Shown: in pieces, positions 6,406-13,372 of the stretch
How positions within the stretch are numbered: position 1 is the stretch's first letter
How the letters are laid out: the number at the start of each line of letters is the position of its first letter
Source of the DNA: JABDGC01 sp964449835
GTDB taxonomy: Bacteria > Pseudomonadota > Gammaproteobacteria > DSM-16500
DNA: 13,418 bases
Reading direction: 5' to 3'
Assembly (NCBI GenBank): GCA_964449835.1
Contig: CAYVBZ010000062.1
Coordinates: 1-13,418, forward strand
Notes under the pieces: model-generated
What the model was told of the DNA's origin: nothing
Databases searched by the model: none
The model's input: only the letters and a program-made list of their open reading frames with translations
Translations under genes and position numbers: made by a program

Positions 6406-6565
6406 CATAAGCTGATAATGCTTCCCAATCACCGTTAATAAGAGCCTCCTTTTTCTTACGGCTCCAGCCTTTAATTTGCCTTTCAGATGCTAAAGCTTCT
6501 ACCCGATTAGCAAATTCCTGCGAAAATACTAACTGCACGGGCAATCTTGTGGCCGTATAATTAGC
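6365..6565 (-). pseudogene. GIY-YIG nuclease remnant (C-terminal half only)
   Basis: The minus-strand frame reads ANYTATRLPVQLVFSQE, then VEALASERQIKGWSRKKK, then ALINGDWEALSAYAKR, ending at TAA 6367-6365. This is the C-terminal half of the small UvrC/URI-type GIY-YIG proteins, including the conserved 'YTxxRLPV' and 'ERQIKGWSRxKK'. The N-terminal catalytic part with the GIY and YIG strands is absent: the homology begins at the inner end of the 40-bp inverted repeat, and an in-frame stop (6568-6566) lies immediately upstream. It therefore cannot encode an active nuclease. The truncation point coincides with the repeat arm, which suggests that the event creating the arm removed the 5' half. Confidence 0.75.
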
Positions 6566-6600
6566 TTAAGCGATTACTTCAATTGTAAACAGCCCCTAGC
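6561..6600 (-). repeat. 40-bp inverted repeat, right arm
   Basis: Reverse complement of 4739-4778 with one mismatch. Its outer end overlaps the TAG stop (6598-6596) of the ABC ATPase gene, and its inner end abuts the truncated GIY-YIG remnant. Both arms therefore sit exactly at the 3' ends of two convergent genes. Confidence 0.85.
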
Positions 6601-7336
6601 CATGATAAAGCTTCAAAGCCTCTTCCGGGTTGCCCAGGTATTTAATTTTGCCGCCTTCTAGTAATAAGACTTTATTACAAAATTCCTTGATCAAGTCATC
6701 GGAGTGAGTTGCCATCACGACGATGCTGGATTGATTGAGTAAATGAATCATCTTTTCTCGGGCCTTGTCGAGAAAATCTGCGTCTCCCGCATTGAATATT
6801 TCGTCGATAAGTAAAATTTCCGGTTTGATGCTAGCGGAAATGGAAAAGGCCAGCCGCACCATCATGCCGGAGGAATAGGTGCGCATAGGCATGGAGAGAT
6901 AATCCCCCAGTCCTGTGAAATCAGCAATTTCTTGGGTCTTGGCCTTGATCTCAGCGCGGGTCAGGCCGAGGAGGATGCCGCGTTGCATGATGTTTTCAAG
7001 GCCAGTGAATTCTGTTTCGATGCCGTGCATGATGTCGAGCATGGGGGAAACATGGCCATCGGCGCGCATATCGCCAGAGGTTGGCTCATAGACGCCGGCC
7101 AGGAGACGCAAGAAGGTGCTCTTGCCAGCGCCATTGTGGCCGACTAGACCCAGACGGTCGCCGTGTTGGAGCGTCATCGTGAGATCTTGGAGCGCGTTGA
7201 CCACCATGTGCTTGTTGGCGTCCTTGACCACAGCTCCCCCCGTCGCAAGGCGCAAGAATTTATTTTTGAACGAACGTGCATTCACATTGTAAATGGGAAA
7301 TTCGACGGAAACCTTGCGTAAATCAATGCGAGCCAT
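6596..7336 (-). CDS. wzt: Polysaccharide ABC exporter, ATP-binding subunit (Wzt/KpsT/TagH type)
   Basis: A 246-residue ABC ATPase. Walker A is GHNGAGKST (66-74), the signature loop is YSSGM (154-158, the form seen in Wzt and KpsT instead of LSGGQ), Walker B is ILLIDE (174-179), and the switch histidine is H211 in ATHSDD. The substrate would be a lipid-linked polysaccharide moved across the inner membrane with the permease. It lacks the C-terminal carbohydrate-recognition domain of the long Wzt proteins (over 400 residues), so export may not depend on a modified chain end. The start ATG 7336-7334 lies 9 nt after the permease stop, and AGGA overlapping that stop codon serves as ribosome-binding site. 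The stop codon TAG falls within the inverted-repeat arm, but the protein end LYHG looks natural for the family. Confidence 0.92.
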   Translation of the reverse strand: MARIDLRKVSVEFPIYNVNARSFKNKFLRLATGGAVVKDANKHMVVNALQDLTMTLQHGDRLGLVGHNGAGKSTFLRLLAGVYEPTSGDMRADGHVSPMLDIMHGIETEFTGLENIMQRGILLGLTRAEIKAKTQEIADFTGLGDYLSMPMRTYSSGMMVRLAFSISASIKPEILLIDEIFNAGDADFLDKAREKMIHLLNQSSIVVMATHSDDLIKEFCNKVLLLEGGKIKYLGNPEEALKLYHG

Positions 7337-7345
7337 GATTTTTTC

Positions 7346-8227
7346 CTATAGCCAGTAGACGATGCGGGCGCGGTAGCGGCAAAACAGCTTGAAAGTGAAA
7401 AGGCAGCCGAAAAGCGTGATGAGCAGCATCATCAGCCAGCTAGTCAGTGAGGGGAGGGTGCCGATTAGCGGGCAACGGATAAACTCGACGAAAGCATAAA
7501 AAGGATTGAGGTTCGCGAGGAAGCGTTTGGACGGCGGTAAAATTTCCGGGTTCCACATCACCGGGGTAATGAAGAAAACCACTTGAATCAGGCTTTTGAT
7601 AATTTGTGTGACGTCGCGAAAGCGGGCGCCAATCATGCCGAGCGCCAAGCCATAAGAGAGGGCATTAATATAGAACAGGACCAAGCTAGGGATGAGCAGC
7701 AGGGTGCAAAGATTGATTTTCGCTGTTTGCGGAAAAAACGCCATAATAGGGAAAAGAATCGGGAGGTTATGCACGAAAATAATAAAGTTGCGCCCGATCA
7801 CTTTATTGATATACAGGCTGTAAGGCAGTTTAATTTGTTTGATCTTGTGTTCTTCGCTGGACAGCGCTTCGACCAGGTCAGTGACGGTGTTTGAAATAAA
7901 GCCCCAGGCTAACATGCCCCCGACGAGGAAAGGGAAGTAGTTTTCTAATTCCATGTGAAAAAGATGGCTGTAAAGATAGCCCATGGAATAAACCGTGATC
8001 GCCATGCTGAGCGTGATCCAAAAAGGCCCCAGCACCGAGCGGCGGTAGCGGACTTTAATGTCCTGATAGGCCAGCATGAACCAGATGCGCCATTGCTTAA
8101 ATCCGTCAGTGAGGTCCTGAATGGCGAGCTTTTTTTGGTCTCTGATGGGGAAGCTAATTTGGTCCTGCTCTGGTTGCTCCAGAAGGTCTGTGTTTGTCGC
8201 AGTAATCGTCAAATCTAAATTGGCCAT
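7346..8227 (-). CDS. wzm: Polysaccharide ABC exporter, permease subunit (Wzm/KpsM/TagG type)
   Basis: A 293-residue ABC-2 type permease. After about 60 hydrophilic residues comes the family hallmark WFMLAYQDIKVRYRRSVLG, then FWITLSMAITVYSMGYLYS as the first membrane helix. Further hydrophobic segments follow, for about six helices in total, including FIIFVHNLPILFPIMAFF, a segment with LALGMIGARFRDVTQ, and VVFFITPVMWNPEILP. The last two are typical of O-antigen and teichoic acid permeases. It would form the inner-membrane channel with the downstream ATPase. It is the first gene of the minus-strand pair and diverges from rmlA across 147 bp. No clear ribosome-binding site precedes ATG 8227-8225, and no convincing minus-strand promoter could be assigned. 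Confidence 0.92.
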   Translation of the reverse strand: MANLDLTITATNTDLLEQPEQDQISFPIRDQKKLAIQDLTDGFKQWRIWFMLAYQDIKVRYRRSVLGPFWITLSMAITVYSMGYLYSHLFHMELENYFPFLVGGMLAWGFISNTVTDLVEALSSEEHKIKQIKLPYSLYINKVIGRNFIIFVHNLPILFPIMAFFPQTAKINLCTLLLIPSLVLFYINALSYGLALGMIGARFRDVTQIIKSLIQVVFFITPVMWNPEILPPSKRFLANLNPFYAFVEFIRCPLIGTLPSLTSWLMMLLITLFGCLFTFKLFCRYRARIVYWL

Positions 8228-8300
8228 ATTTAAAGCACTAGGTAAACAATGAAGGCAAAAAGTTTAACATGCAAAGAACAATCTGTGAAGGTGATGGCAG

Positions 8301-8330
8301 GTGACGGCAGGGGCTGCTTTCGGGTAAAAT
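8301..8330 (+). promoter_or_regulatory. Candidate promoter for rmlACDB
   Basis: GTGACG (8301-8306, 4 of 6 to TTGACA) is separated by 18 nt from TAAAAT (8325-8330, 5 of 6). The start would be near 8337, giving a leader of about 38 nt to ATG 8375. It is the best match in the 147-bp divergent gap between the permease gene and rmlA. The score is moderate and no operator is visible. Confidence 0.4.
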
Positions 8331-8374
8331 GCGGTCGTTCTTGCGAAAGTACAACAACAAAAGAGACTTTTTAA

Positions 8375-9271
8375 ATGAAAGGAATAATCCTCGCCGGCGG
8401 CACCGGATCACGCTTATTTCCCGCGACTCAAGCGGTCAGTAAACAGCTCATGCCGGTTTATGACAAACCGATGATCTATTACCCGCTGTCCACCCTAATG
8501 TTTGCAGGAATTCGCGATATTCTGATCATCAGCACTCCCCGCGACCTGCCGCAATTTAAAGAACTTCTGGGCGATGGCAGTCAATGGGGCCTGCGTTTCA
8601 GCTACACCGAGCAGCCCCAACCCCAAGGCCTGGCGCAAGCCTTTATCCTCGGAGAAGATTTTATTGGAAAAGACCCAGTCTGCCTCATTCTCGGAGACAA
8701 CATTTTCTATGGCCCTGGCCTTGGCAGAATGTTGCGCCACCAAACCGAGAAGCTAAGCGGCGCCAAAATTTTTGCTTATTATGTGGACAACCCCCAGGCT
8801 TACGGTGTCCTTCACTTCGACGAGCAAGGAAAAGTCCTTTCCATTGACGAAAAACCGCAACACCCCAAATCATCCTATGCTGTCCCGGGTCTCTATTTTT
8901 ATGATAACCAGGTGGTCCAGTACGCCAAATCTCTTAAGCCTTCCGCGCGCGGCGAGCTTGAAATCACCGACCTCAGCATGTGCTATGTGAAAACAGGTCA
9001 AATCCAGGTTGAATTTTTAAAACGGGGTGTTGCTTGGCTCGATACCGGTACCCATCAGTCTTTGTTAAAGGCAGCGCACTTCATCGAGGTCCTTGAGTCG
9101 CGCCAAGGCCTGAAAGTCGCTTGCCCAGAAGAGGTGGCCTGGATGATGGGCTATATTACCACCGAGCAATTGCGCGCCCTGGCGCAACCCTTATTAAAGA
9201 GCGGTTACGGCGGCTATTTATTGAAAATAATTTCACAAAGGGAACATTTTAATGAATATCATTCAAGCTAA
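8375..9271 (+). CDS. rmlA: Glucose-1-phosphate thymidylyltransferase
   Basis: A 298-residue RmlA/RfbA enzyme, slightly longer than the usual 290 or so. It condenses dTTP with glucose-1-phosphate to dTDP-glucose, the first step to dTDP-L-rhamnose, in the cytoplasm. The nucleotide-binding signature MKGIILAGGTGSRLFPAT opens the protein and is followed by SKQLMPVYDKPMIYYPLS. Further motifs are QPQPQGLAQAF, the metal-site region LILGDNIFYG, VLSIDEKP, and the sugar-binding stretch AWLDTGTH. All expected motifs are present. ATG 8375 coincides with the family N-terminus; a purine stretch AAGAGA lies about 11 nt upstream. It leads a four-gene run in the order A-C-D-B, each gene overlapping the next. 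Its 3' end overlaps rmlC by 20 nt. Confidence 0.97.
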   Translation: MKGIILAGGTGSRLFPATQAVSKQLMPVYDKPMIYYPLSTLMFAGIRDILIISTPRDLPQFKELLGDGSQWGLRFSYTEQPQPQGLAQAFILGEDFIGKDPVCLILGDNIFYGPGLGRMLRHQTEKLSGAKIFAYYVDNPQAYGVLHFDEQGKVLSIDEKPQHPKSSYAVPGLYFYDNQVVQYAKSLKPSARGELEITDLSMCYVKTGQIQVEFLKRGVAWLDTGTHQSLLKAAHFIEVLESRQGLKVACPEEVAWMMGYITTEQLRALAQPLLKSGYGGYLLKIISQREHFNEYHSS

Positions 9272-9812
9272 ATTCCCCCAGGTTTTAGCTTTGGAACCGA
9301 AGGTATTTAAAGACCATCGCGGTTGTTTTTTGGAGTTATATAGCGAAAAACGTTATGAAGCGGCGGGGATTGCCGACGCTTTCGTGCAGGACAATCTTTC
9401 CGTTTCAGTCCAAAACGTTGTGCGGGGCCTGCATTATCAATTGGAAAATCCACAAGGCAAGCTGGTGACGGTATTGCATGGCAAGGCCTTTGATGTGGTG
9501 GTGGACATCCGTCTTGGCTCTCCCTACTTTGGGCAGTGGCTGGGTTTTGAGCTGAGTGATGAAAACCCCCGCCAAATTTTTGTGCCGCGAGGCTATGCAC
9601 ACGGTTACTGCGCCTTAAGCGAAAAGGTGGTCTTTCATTATCAATGCACGGATTATTATCATCCGGAGGATGAGTATTCCGTTCTGTGGTCTGATCCTGG
9701 TCTTGCCATTGCTTGGCCGCAGTTCGGGCAAGCTTTAGTGTCAGCAAAAGACAACGCGGCGCCGCGGTTAGAGGACATTCTCCCCGAAAAGCTGCCGGTG
9801 TATCAGCCATGA
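9252..9812 (+). CDS. rmlC: dTDP-4-dehydrorhamnose 3,5-epimerase
   Basis: A 186-residue cupin-fold epimerase of normal length. It inverts C3 and C5 of dTDP-4-keto-6-deoxyglucose, the third step of the rhamnose pathway. Visible signatures are FKDHRGCFLELY, NVVRGLHYQ with the catalytic base H61, PQGKLVTVLHGKAFDVVVDIR with the conserved Lys at about 70, FVPRGYAHGYCAL, and the region around CTDYYHPEDEYSVLWSDPGL. The C-terminal LSAKD motif appears as VSAKDNAAP. ATG 9252 lies inside the end of rmlA, with AAAGGGAA about 9 nt upstream, so translation is coupled to rmlA. The stop overlaps the start of rmlD (ATGA). Confidence 0.97.
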   Translation: MNIIQAKFPQVLALEPKVFKDHRGCFLELYSEKRYEAAGIADAFVQDNLSVSVQNVVRGLHYQLENPQGKLVTVLHGKAFDVVVDIRLGSPYFGQWLGFELSDENPRQIFVPRGYAHGYCALSEKVVFHYQCTDYYHPEDEYSVLWSDPGLAIAWPQFGQALVSAKDNAAPRLEDILPEKLPVYQP

Positions 9813-10699
9813 AAATTTTATTGACCGGCGCTAAAGGCCAAGTGGGCCAAGAAATCGTTGATTTAGCCAAGCTGCTGCCTTGTGAGCTTTTCTCCTTTGC
9901 CAAAGCTGACTTGGATATCACGCAGGTCAGGCAAGTGGAAAAAGCCATCAAAAATTGTCGTCCGCAGCTTGTCATTAATGCCGCAGCTTACACGGCAGTG
10001 GACCCTGCTGAACAGGAAGTGGAACAAGCTTTTGCCATTAATCGCGATGGTGTTGCTAACCTTGCGGGTCTTTGTAAGCACTATGATTTACCGCTTATTC
10101 ACATTTCAACCGATTATGTATTTGACGGCAAAAAATCAGCGGCTTATTTGGAAGACGATCTCTATGCGCCGCTGAATGTTTATGGAAAGAGCAAACTGGC
10201 AGGAGAAGAAGCTTTACGGCAAGAATGGGACAAGCATGTCATTGTTCGGACCAGTTGGATCTTTGGCAAGCAAGGGCCTAACTTTGTAAAGACGATTCTG
10301 AGGCTGGCTTTGAAACAACCGGAACTGCGGGTGGTCGCCGATCAAAGGGGCTGCCCAACTGCGGCTTCAGATTTGGCTGCGGCTTTATTCAAGATCGCGG
10401 CGCAAATCCACAAGGGCCAACCCCGCTGGGGCACTTTTCATTATTGCGGCAGCCCGGAAACGAATTGGTTTGAGTTTGCAAAGCGCATTGTTGAAGTCGG
10501 CAGCAGCCGTTTTCCCTTGAAGCTAGAAAAAATACAGGCCATTGAGAGCACCTCCTTTCCAACTATGGTGCAACGGCCCAAAAACTCCGTCTTAAATATG
10601 GAAAAAATAAAAAAGGACTATGCACTCAGTCCCTCGGCCTGGGAAGGGGCGCTGGTCGCGCTGGTCCAACATCTTGCTGAAAAAGGGGAAGTGGCGTGA
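9809..10699 (+). CDS. rmlD: dTDP-4-dehydrorhamnose reductase
   Basis: A 296-residue short-chain dehydrogenase/reductase that performs the last step, NAD(P)H-dependent reduction to dTDP-L-rhamnose. The Rossmann motif ILLTGAKGQVGQE begins at residue 3. It is followed by VINAAAYTAVDPAE, HISTDYVFDG, and the catalytic Y125-x3-K129 in YGKSKLAGE. RTSWIFG and ADQRGCPT are also typical. I place the start at ATG 9809, which overlaps the rmlC stop (ATGA). A longer in-frame opening from 9713 would add 32 residues encoded opposite in phase within rmlC, with no family similarity. Gene order and overlaps point to one transcript from rmlA. Confidence 0.96.
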   Translation: MKILLTGAKGQVGQEIVDLAKLLPCELFSFAKADLDITQVRQVEKAIKNCRPQLVINAAAYTAVDPAEQEVEQAFAINRDGVANLAGLCKHYDLPLIHISTDYVFDGKKSAAYLEDDLYAPLNVYGKSKLAGEEALRQEWDKHVIVRTSWIFGKQGPNFVKTILRLALKQPELRVVADQRGCPTAASDLAAALFKIAAQIHKGQPRWGTFHYCGSPETNWFEFAKRIVEVGSSRFPLKLEKIQAIESTSFPTMVQRPKNSVLNMEKIKKDYALSPSAWEGALVALVQHLAEKGEVA

Positions 10700-11715
10700 A
10701 TAGCTTTCAACCTAAAAAACTTTTAATCACAGGCGGGGCAGGTTTCATTGGCAGTAATTTTGTCTGCGCCATGCTAAAAACTTATCCGGAGATCTTGATC
10801 GTCAATCTAGATAAATTAACTTATGCCGGGTCTTTGGACAACTTGCGCGAAGTGGCGGCAAGACCGCGTCATATCTTTGTGGAAGGAGATATTTGCAACG
10901 CCGACTTAGTGCAGTCACTTTTTAGGAAACATGAAATTGACACCGTTGTCCATTTTGCGGCGGAAAGCCACGTTGACCGTTCCATTCAAGGCCCTGCGGC
11001 TTTTATTCAAACCAATGTAGTCGGCACTTTTAGTTTATTGGAAGCGGCGCGGCACTATTGGCTGGAGGAAAAGCGGCTTTCTTCAGAAAATTGCCGCTTT
11101 CACCATATTTCAACGGATGAAGTCTATGGCGCCTTGGGACCTCTGGGCACGCCTTTTTCAGAGCGCTCCCCCTACGAGCCTAACTCCCCTTATTCCGCTT
11201 CGAAAGCGGGGAGTGATCATCTGGTGCGTGCCTACGCACATACCTATCAGTTGCCAGTGACACTCTCGAATTGCTCTAATAATTATGGTCCCAAACAGCA
11301 TCCCGAAAAATTTATTCCCACAGTAATTCGCGCTTGCCTTGAAAAAAAACCAATCCCAATTTATGGTGATGGAAGCAATATCCGTGACTGGCTCTACGTG
11401 GAAGACCATTGCCAAGCCATCGATTTGATTTTGCGCAAAGGCCAAGCGGGGCGCACTTATAATATCGGCGCGAATAATGAATGGTCGAACCTGGAGTTGG
11501 CGCAATACCTGACGCGCTGTATGGATGAACGCGATCCAGCGCAAAAACCGCATGACCGTTTGATTGAGTATGTTAAGGACCGGCCGGGACATGATTGGCG
11601 TTATGCGATTAATGACGACCGTATTAAGACAGAATTGGCGTGGAAGCCGGTTTATTCATTTGAAGAGGGAATTGAGAAAACGATTTCCTATTTTATGGGG
11701 TCTTCGGGCAATTAA
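10696..11715 (+). CDS. rmlB: dTDP-glucose 4,6-dehydratase
   Basis: A 339-residue extended SDR enzyme that dehydrates dTDP-glucose to dTDP-4-keto-6-deoxyglucose, the second step of the pathway. The NAD-binding GGAGFIGSNF is at 14-23. FAAESHVDRSI follows, then the catalytic T140-D141-E142 in HISTDEVYG, and Y166-x3-K170 in YSASKAGSDH. SNNYGPKQHPEKFIP and the substrate-binding region DWLYVEDH are also present. It starts with GTG at 10696 overlapping the rmlD stop (GTGA), with a GGGGA stretch upstream. The position of rmlB at the end of the run (A-C-D-B) differs from the common enterobacterial order B-D-A-C. Confidence 0.97.
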   Translation: MNSFQPKKLLITGGAGFIGSNFVCAMLKTYPEILIVNLDKLTYAGSLDNLREVAARPRHIFVEGDICNADLVQSLFRKHEIDTVVHFAAESHVDRSIQGPAAFIQTNVVGTFSLLEAARHYWLEEKRLSSENCRFHHISTDEVYGALGPLGTPFSERSPYEPNSPYSASKAGSDHLVRAYAHTYQLPVTLSNCSNNYGPKQHPEKFIPTVIRACLEKKPIPIYGDGSNIRDWLYVEDHCQAIDLILRKGQAGRTYNIGANNEWSNLELAQYLTRCMDERDPAQKPHDRLIEYVKDRPGHDWRYAINDDRIKTELAWKPVYSFEEGIEKTISYFMGSSGN

Positions 11716-11730
11716 AATAATGGCGGTTTT

Positions 11731-13146
11731 ATGCTTCCTAGAGGCTTATTAAAGGAATATTTCAGGCCCTTGGCCATCATGTTGCGTGGCTTGGATGCTT
11801 GCACGGTTTTGCTGGCCGGCTGGCTGGCCTATTTTTACCGTTTTGGTGGGCCTCAGCTTCCTTTTTCCTATCTTGCCGCGCTGGCTATCGGCGCTTTATT
11901 GGCGACCGCGGTCCTGTCTTTCTTTAACATTTATTCTTCCGTTCGCGGCCAAGGATTTTGGGGCCACATTTTTCGGTTGATGCAGGCCCTCCTTCTGCTA
12001 GCAGTCCTATTGGCGTGCACCGCTTTTATAACGAAAACAGGTGAACTTTTTTCCCGGGCGTGGTTTTTTTTATGGATCCTGCTTTCCATTACTATCCTGA
12101 TTTCTTTTCGCTTTAGCCTTTTAATTTTATTGCGATTGATGCGCAAACAGGGCTGGAATGAGCGCCGCGTGGTGGTGATCGGTTTGGGCGAGCTGGGAAC
12201 GCAGTTGGTTGAAACTGTACAGCAAGCCTTGTGGACCGGCTTTCGAATTGTGACTATTTTTGACGGGCATCCAGAAGGCAAGCCATCCACGCTTTGCGGA
12301 ATTCCAGTGGTCAAGACCCCTGCTGATTTAAGTGAATATCTTCGTTCACAACCGCAGGAAATTGATGAGGTCTGGTTAGCGTTGCCGCTGCGCGCCGAAG
12401 AGGCCGTTAAAAAAATACTCCATGAACTTCGTCATCATACGCTAGCGGTCCGCTTGGTGCTGGATGTCTTCGGCTTAGGGTTGTTGAAACATTCCATCAC
12501 GCAGATGGACCGTTTTTCTATGCTGGACCTGAGTGCTTCTCCCATGGTGGGAATGAACCGCCTCATCAAGGCCATTGAAGACCGGGTTTTGGCAGTAATT
12601 ATTTTAACTTTGATCAGCCCCTTGTTTTTACTGATCGCGCTTGCTGTAAAATGCAGCTCCAAAGGCCCCATCTTTTTTAAACAATTGCGGCATGGTTGGG
12701 ACGGGCGGGTAATCAAGGTGTACAAGTTCCGTACCATGTATGAGCACCAGGAACAACAGGACCAAGTGACTCAGGCTTCCCACAACGACCAACGCGTGAC
12801 CCCTTTAGGCCGTATTTTACGAAGGACCAGTCTGGATGAGTTGCCACAGTTCATCAATGTGCTCCAAGGCCGCATGTCCATTGTGGGGCCGCGGCCCCAT
12901 GCTCTGCAGCACAATGAACTTTACAAAGATTCCATTAATGCCTATATGCAGCGTCATAAAATGAAACCCGGCATCACCGGCTGGGCCCAAATCAACGGCT
13001 GGCGCGGCGAAACCGAAACCCTGGAAAAAATGAAAAAACGCGTGGAGTTCGATCTCTATTACATCGAAAATTGGTCGCCCCTCTTTGATCTCCGGATTAT
13101 CTTCCTCACCTTTTTCCGCGGCTTTATAGGCCGCAATGCTTATTAA
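11731..13146 (+). CDS. wcaJ: Undecaprenyl-phosphate glucose phosphotransferase, WcaJ type
   Basis: A 471-residue polyprenyl-phosphate sugar-1-phosphate transferase that loads the first sugar onto undecaprenyl phosphate at the inner membrane. Four hydrophobic segments lie within about residues 10-140. A nucleotide-binding-like (CoA_binding_3) domain begins at RRVVVIGLGELGTQLVE (about 145). A further hydrophobic helix VLAVIILTLISPLFLLIAL precedes the catalytic sugar-transferase domain: KGPIFFKQLRHGWDGR, YKFRTMY, SLDELPQFINVLQGRMS, IVGPRPH, and GITGWAQINGWRGETETLEK. 'INGWRGETxTLEKMxKRVE' is close to WcaJ, so glucose-1-phosphate is the likely substrate, although galactose relatives exist. The start lies 15 nt after rmlB with only a weak GGCGG upstream; ATG 11779 is an alternative. 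It is probably co-transcribed with the rml genes. Confidence 0.93.
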   Translation: MLPRGLLKEYFRPLAIMLRGLDACTVLLAGWLAYFYRFGGPQLPFSYLAALAIGALLATAVLSFFNIYSSVRGQGFWGHIFRLMQALLLLAVLLACTAFITKTGELFSRAWFFLWILLSITILISFRFSLLILLRLMRKQGWNERRVVVIGLGELGTQLVETVQQALWTGFRIVTIFDGHPEGKPSTLCGIPVVKTPADLSEYLRSQPQEIDEVWLALPLRAEEAVKKILHELRHHTLAVRLVLDVFGLGLLKHSITQMDRFSMLDLSASPMVGMNRLIKAIEDRVLAVIILTLISPLFLLIALAVKCSSKGPIFFKQLRHGWDGRVIKVYKFRTMYEHQEQQDQVTQASHNDQRVTPLGRILRRTSLDELPQFINVLQGRMSIVGPRPHALQHNELYKDSINAYMQRHKMKPGITGWAQINGWRGETETLEKMKKRVEFDLYYIENWSPLFDLRIIFLTFFRGFIGRNAY

Positions 13147-13160
13147 AAATCAATGATGAA

Positions 13161-13187
13161 AGCTGAATTTGTTGGGTCACTTCAGCT
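13161..13187 (+). terminator. Weak hairpin after wcaJ, possible terminator
   Basis: AGCTGAA (13161-13167) and TTCAGCT (13181-13187) form a 7-bp stem with a 13-nt loop, 14 nt after the wcaJ stop. The stem is A/T-rich and no T run follows, so intrinsic termination would be poor. It is the only stem close to the operon end other than the palindromic repeat at 13199-13250. Confidence 0.2.
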
Positions 13188-13198
13188 GAAAATGAACC

Positions 13199-13250
13199 CC
13201 CTCTCCCGCCCATTGTAATATACAGGAATTAATGACTTAGAGTGCGGGAG
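13199..13250. repeat. Palindromic dispersed repeat, copy 2
   Basis: CTCCCGC (13203-13209) and GCGGGAG (13244-13250) flank a 34-nt loop, the same architecture as 4783-4837. The two copies share CCCTCTCCCGCCC on the left and TTAGAGTGCGGGAG on the right, while the loop centre has diverged. The right end directly abuts a DUF559 nuclease remnant. Confidence 0.75.
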
Positions 13251-13252
13251 TT

Positions 13253-13372
13253 AGAAGACAAGTCCCAATAGGAAATTATATAGTCGATTTGGTCTGTCCG
13301 TGGAAAAAGCTAATCATTGAGCTTGATGGAGGCCAACACAGCGATACACTTCACTATCACCGTTCTGAGTAA
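13253..13372 (+). pseudogene. DUF559 (VSR-like) endonuclease remnant
   Basis: The frame from 13253 reads RRQVPIGNYIVDLVCPWKK, then LIIELDGGQHSD, and stops at TAA 13370-13372. This is the core of DUF559 proteins, which have a restriction-endonuclease-like fold, and it retains the D-x(n)-E-x-D-G-G-Q active-site pattern. The N-terminal region of about 40 residues and the usual C-terminal 'LGYRVLRFWNNEVL' strand are absent, so it is a fragment of about 39 codons with no start codon. The homology begins immediately after the palindromic repeat. Sequence after the stop shows no continuing similarity in any frame I read. Confidence 0.7.

Noticed and set aside
4726..6611. Target-site duplication outside the 40-bp arms (CATG-TATAAA against CATG-ATAAAG)
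   Set aside because: The two flanks resemble each other only with gaps and lie at different distances from the arms, so I do not count them as a duplication.
9713..9808. N-terminal extension of rmlD from ATG 9713
   Set aside because: The 32 extra residues are an out-of-phase reading of rmlC with no family similarity. ATG 9809 begins exactly at the Rossmann motif and overlaps the rmlC stop as ATGA.
9307..9975. Minus-strand ORF of 222 codons opposite rmlC and rmlD
   Set aside because: Composition (many R, P, Q, H) is typical of an antisense shadow, and both plus-strand genes are unmistakable.
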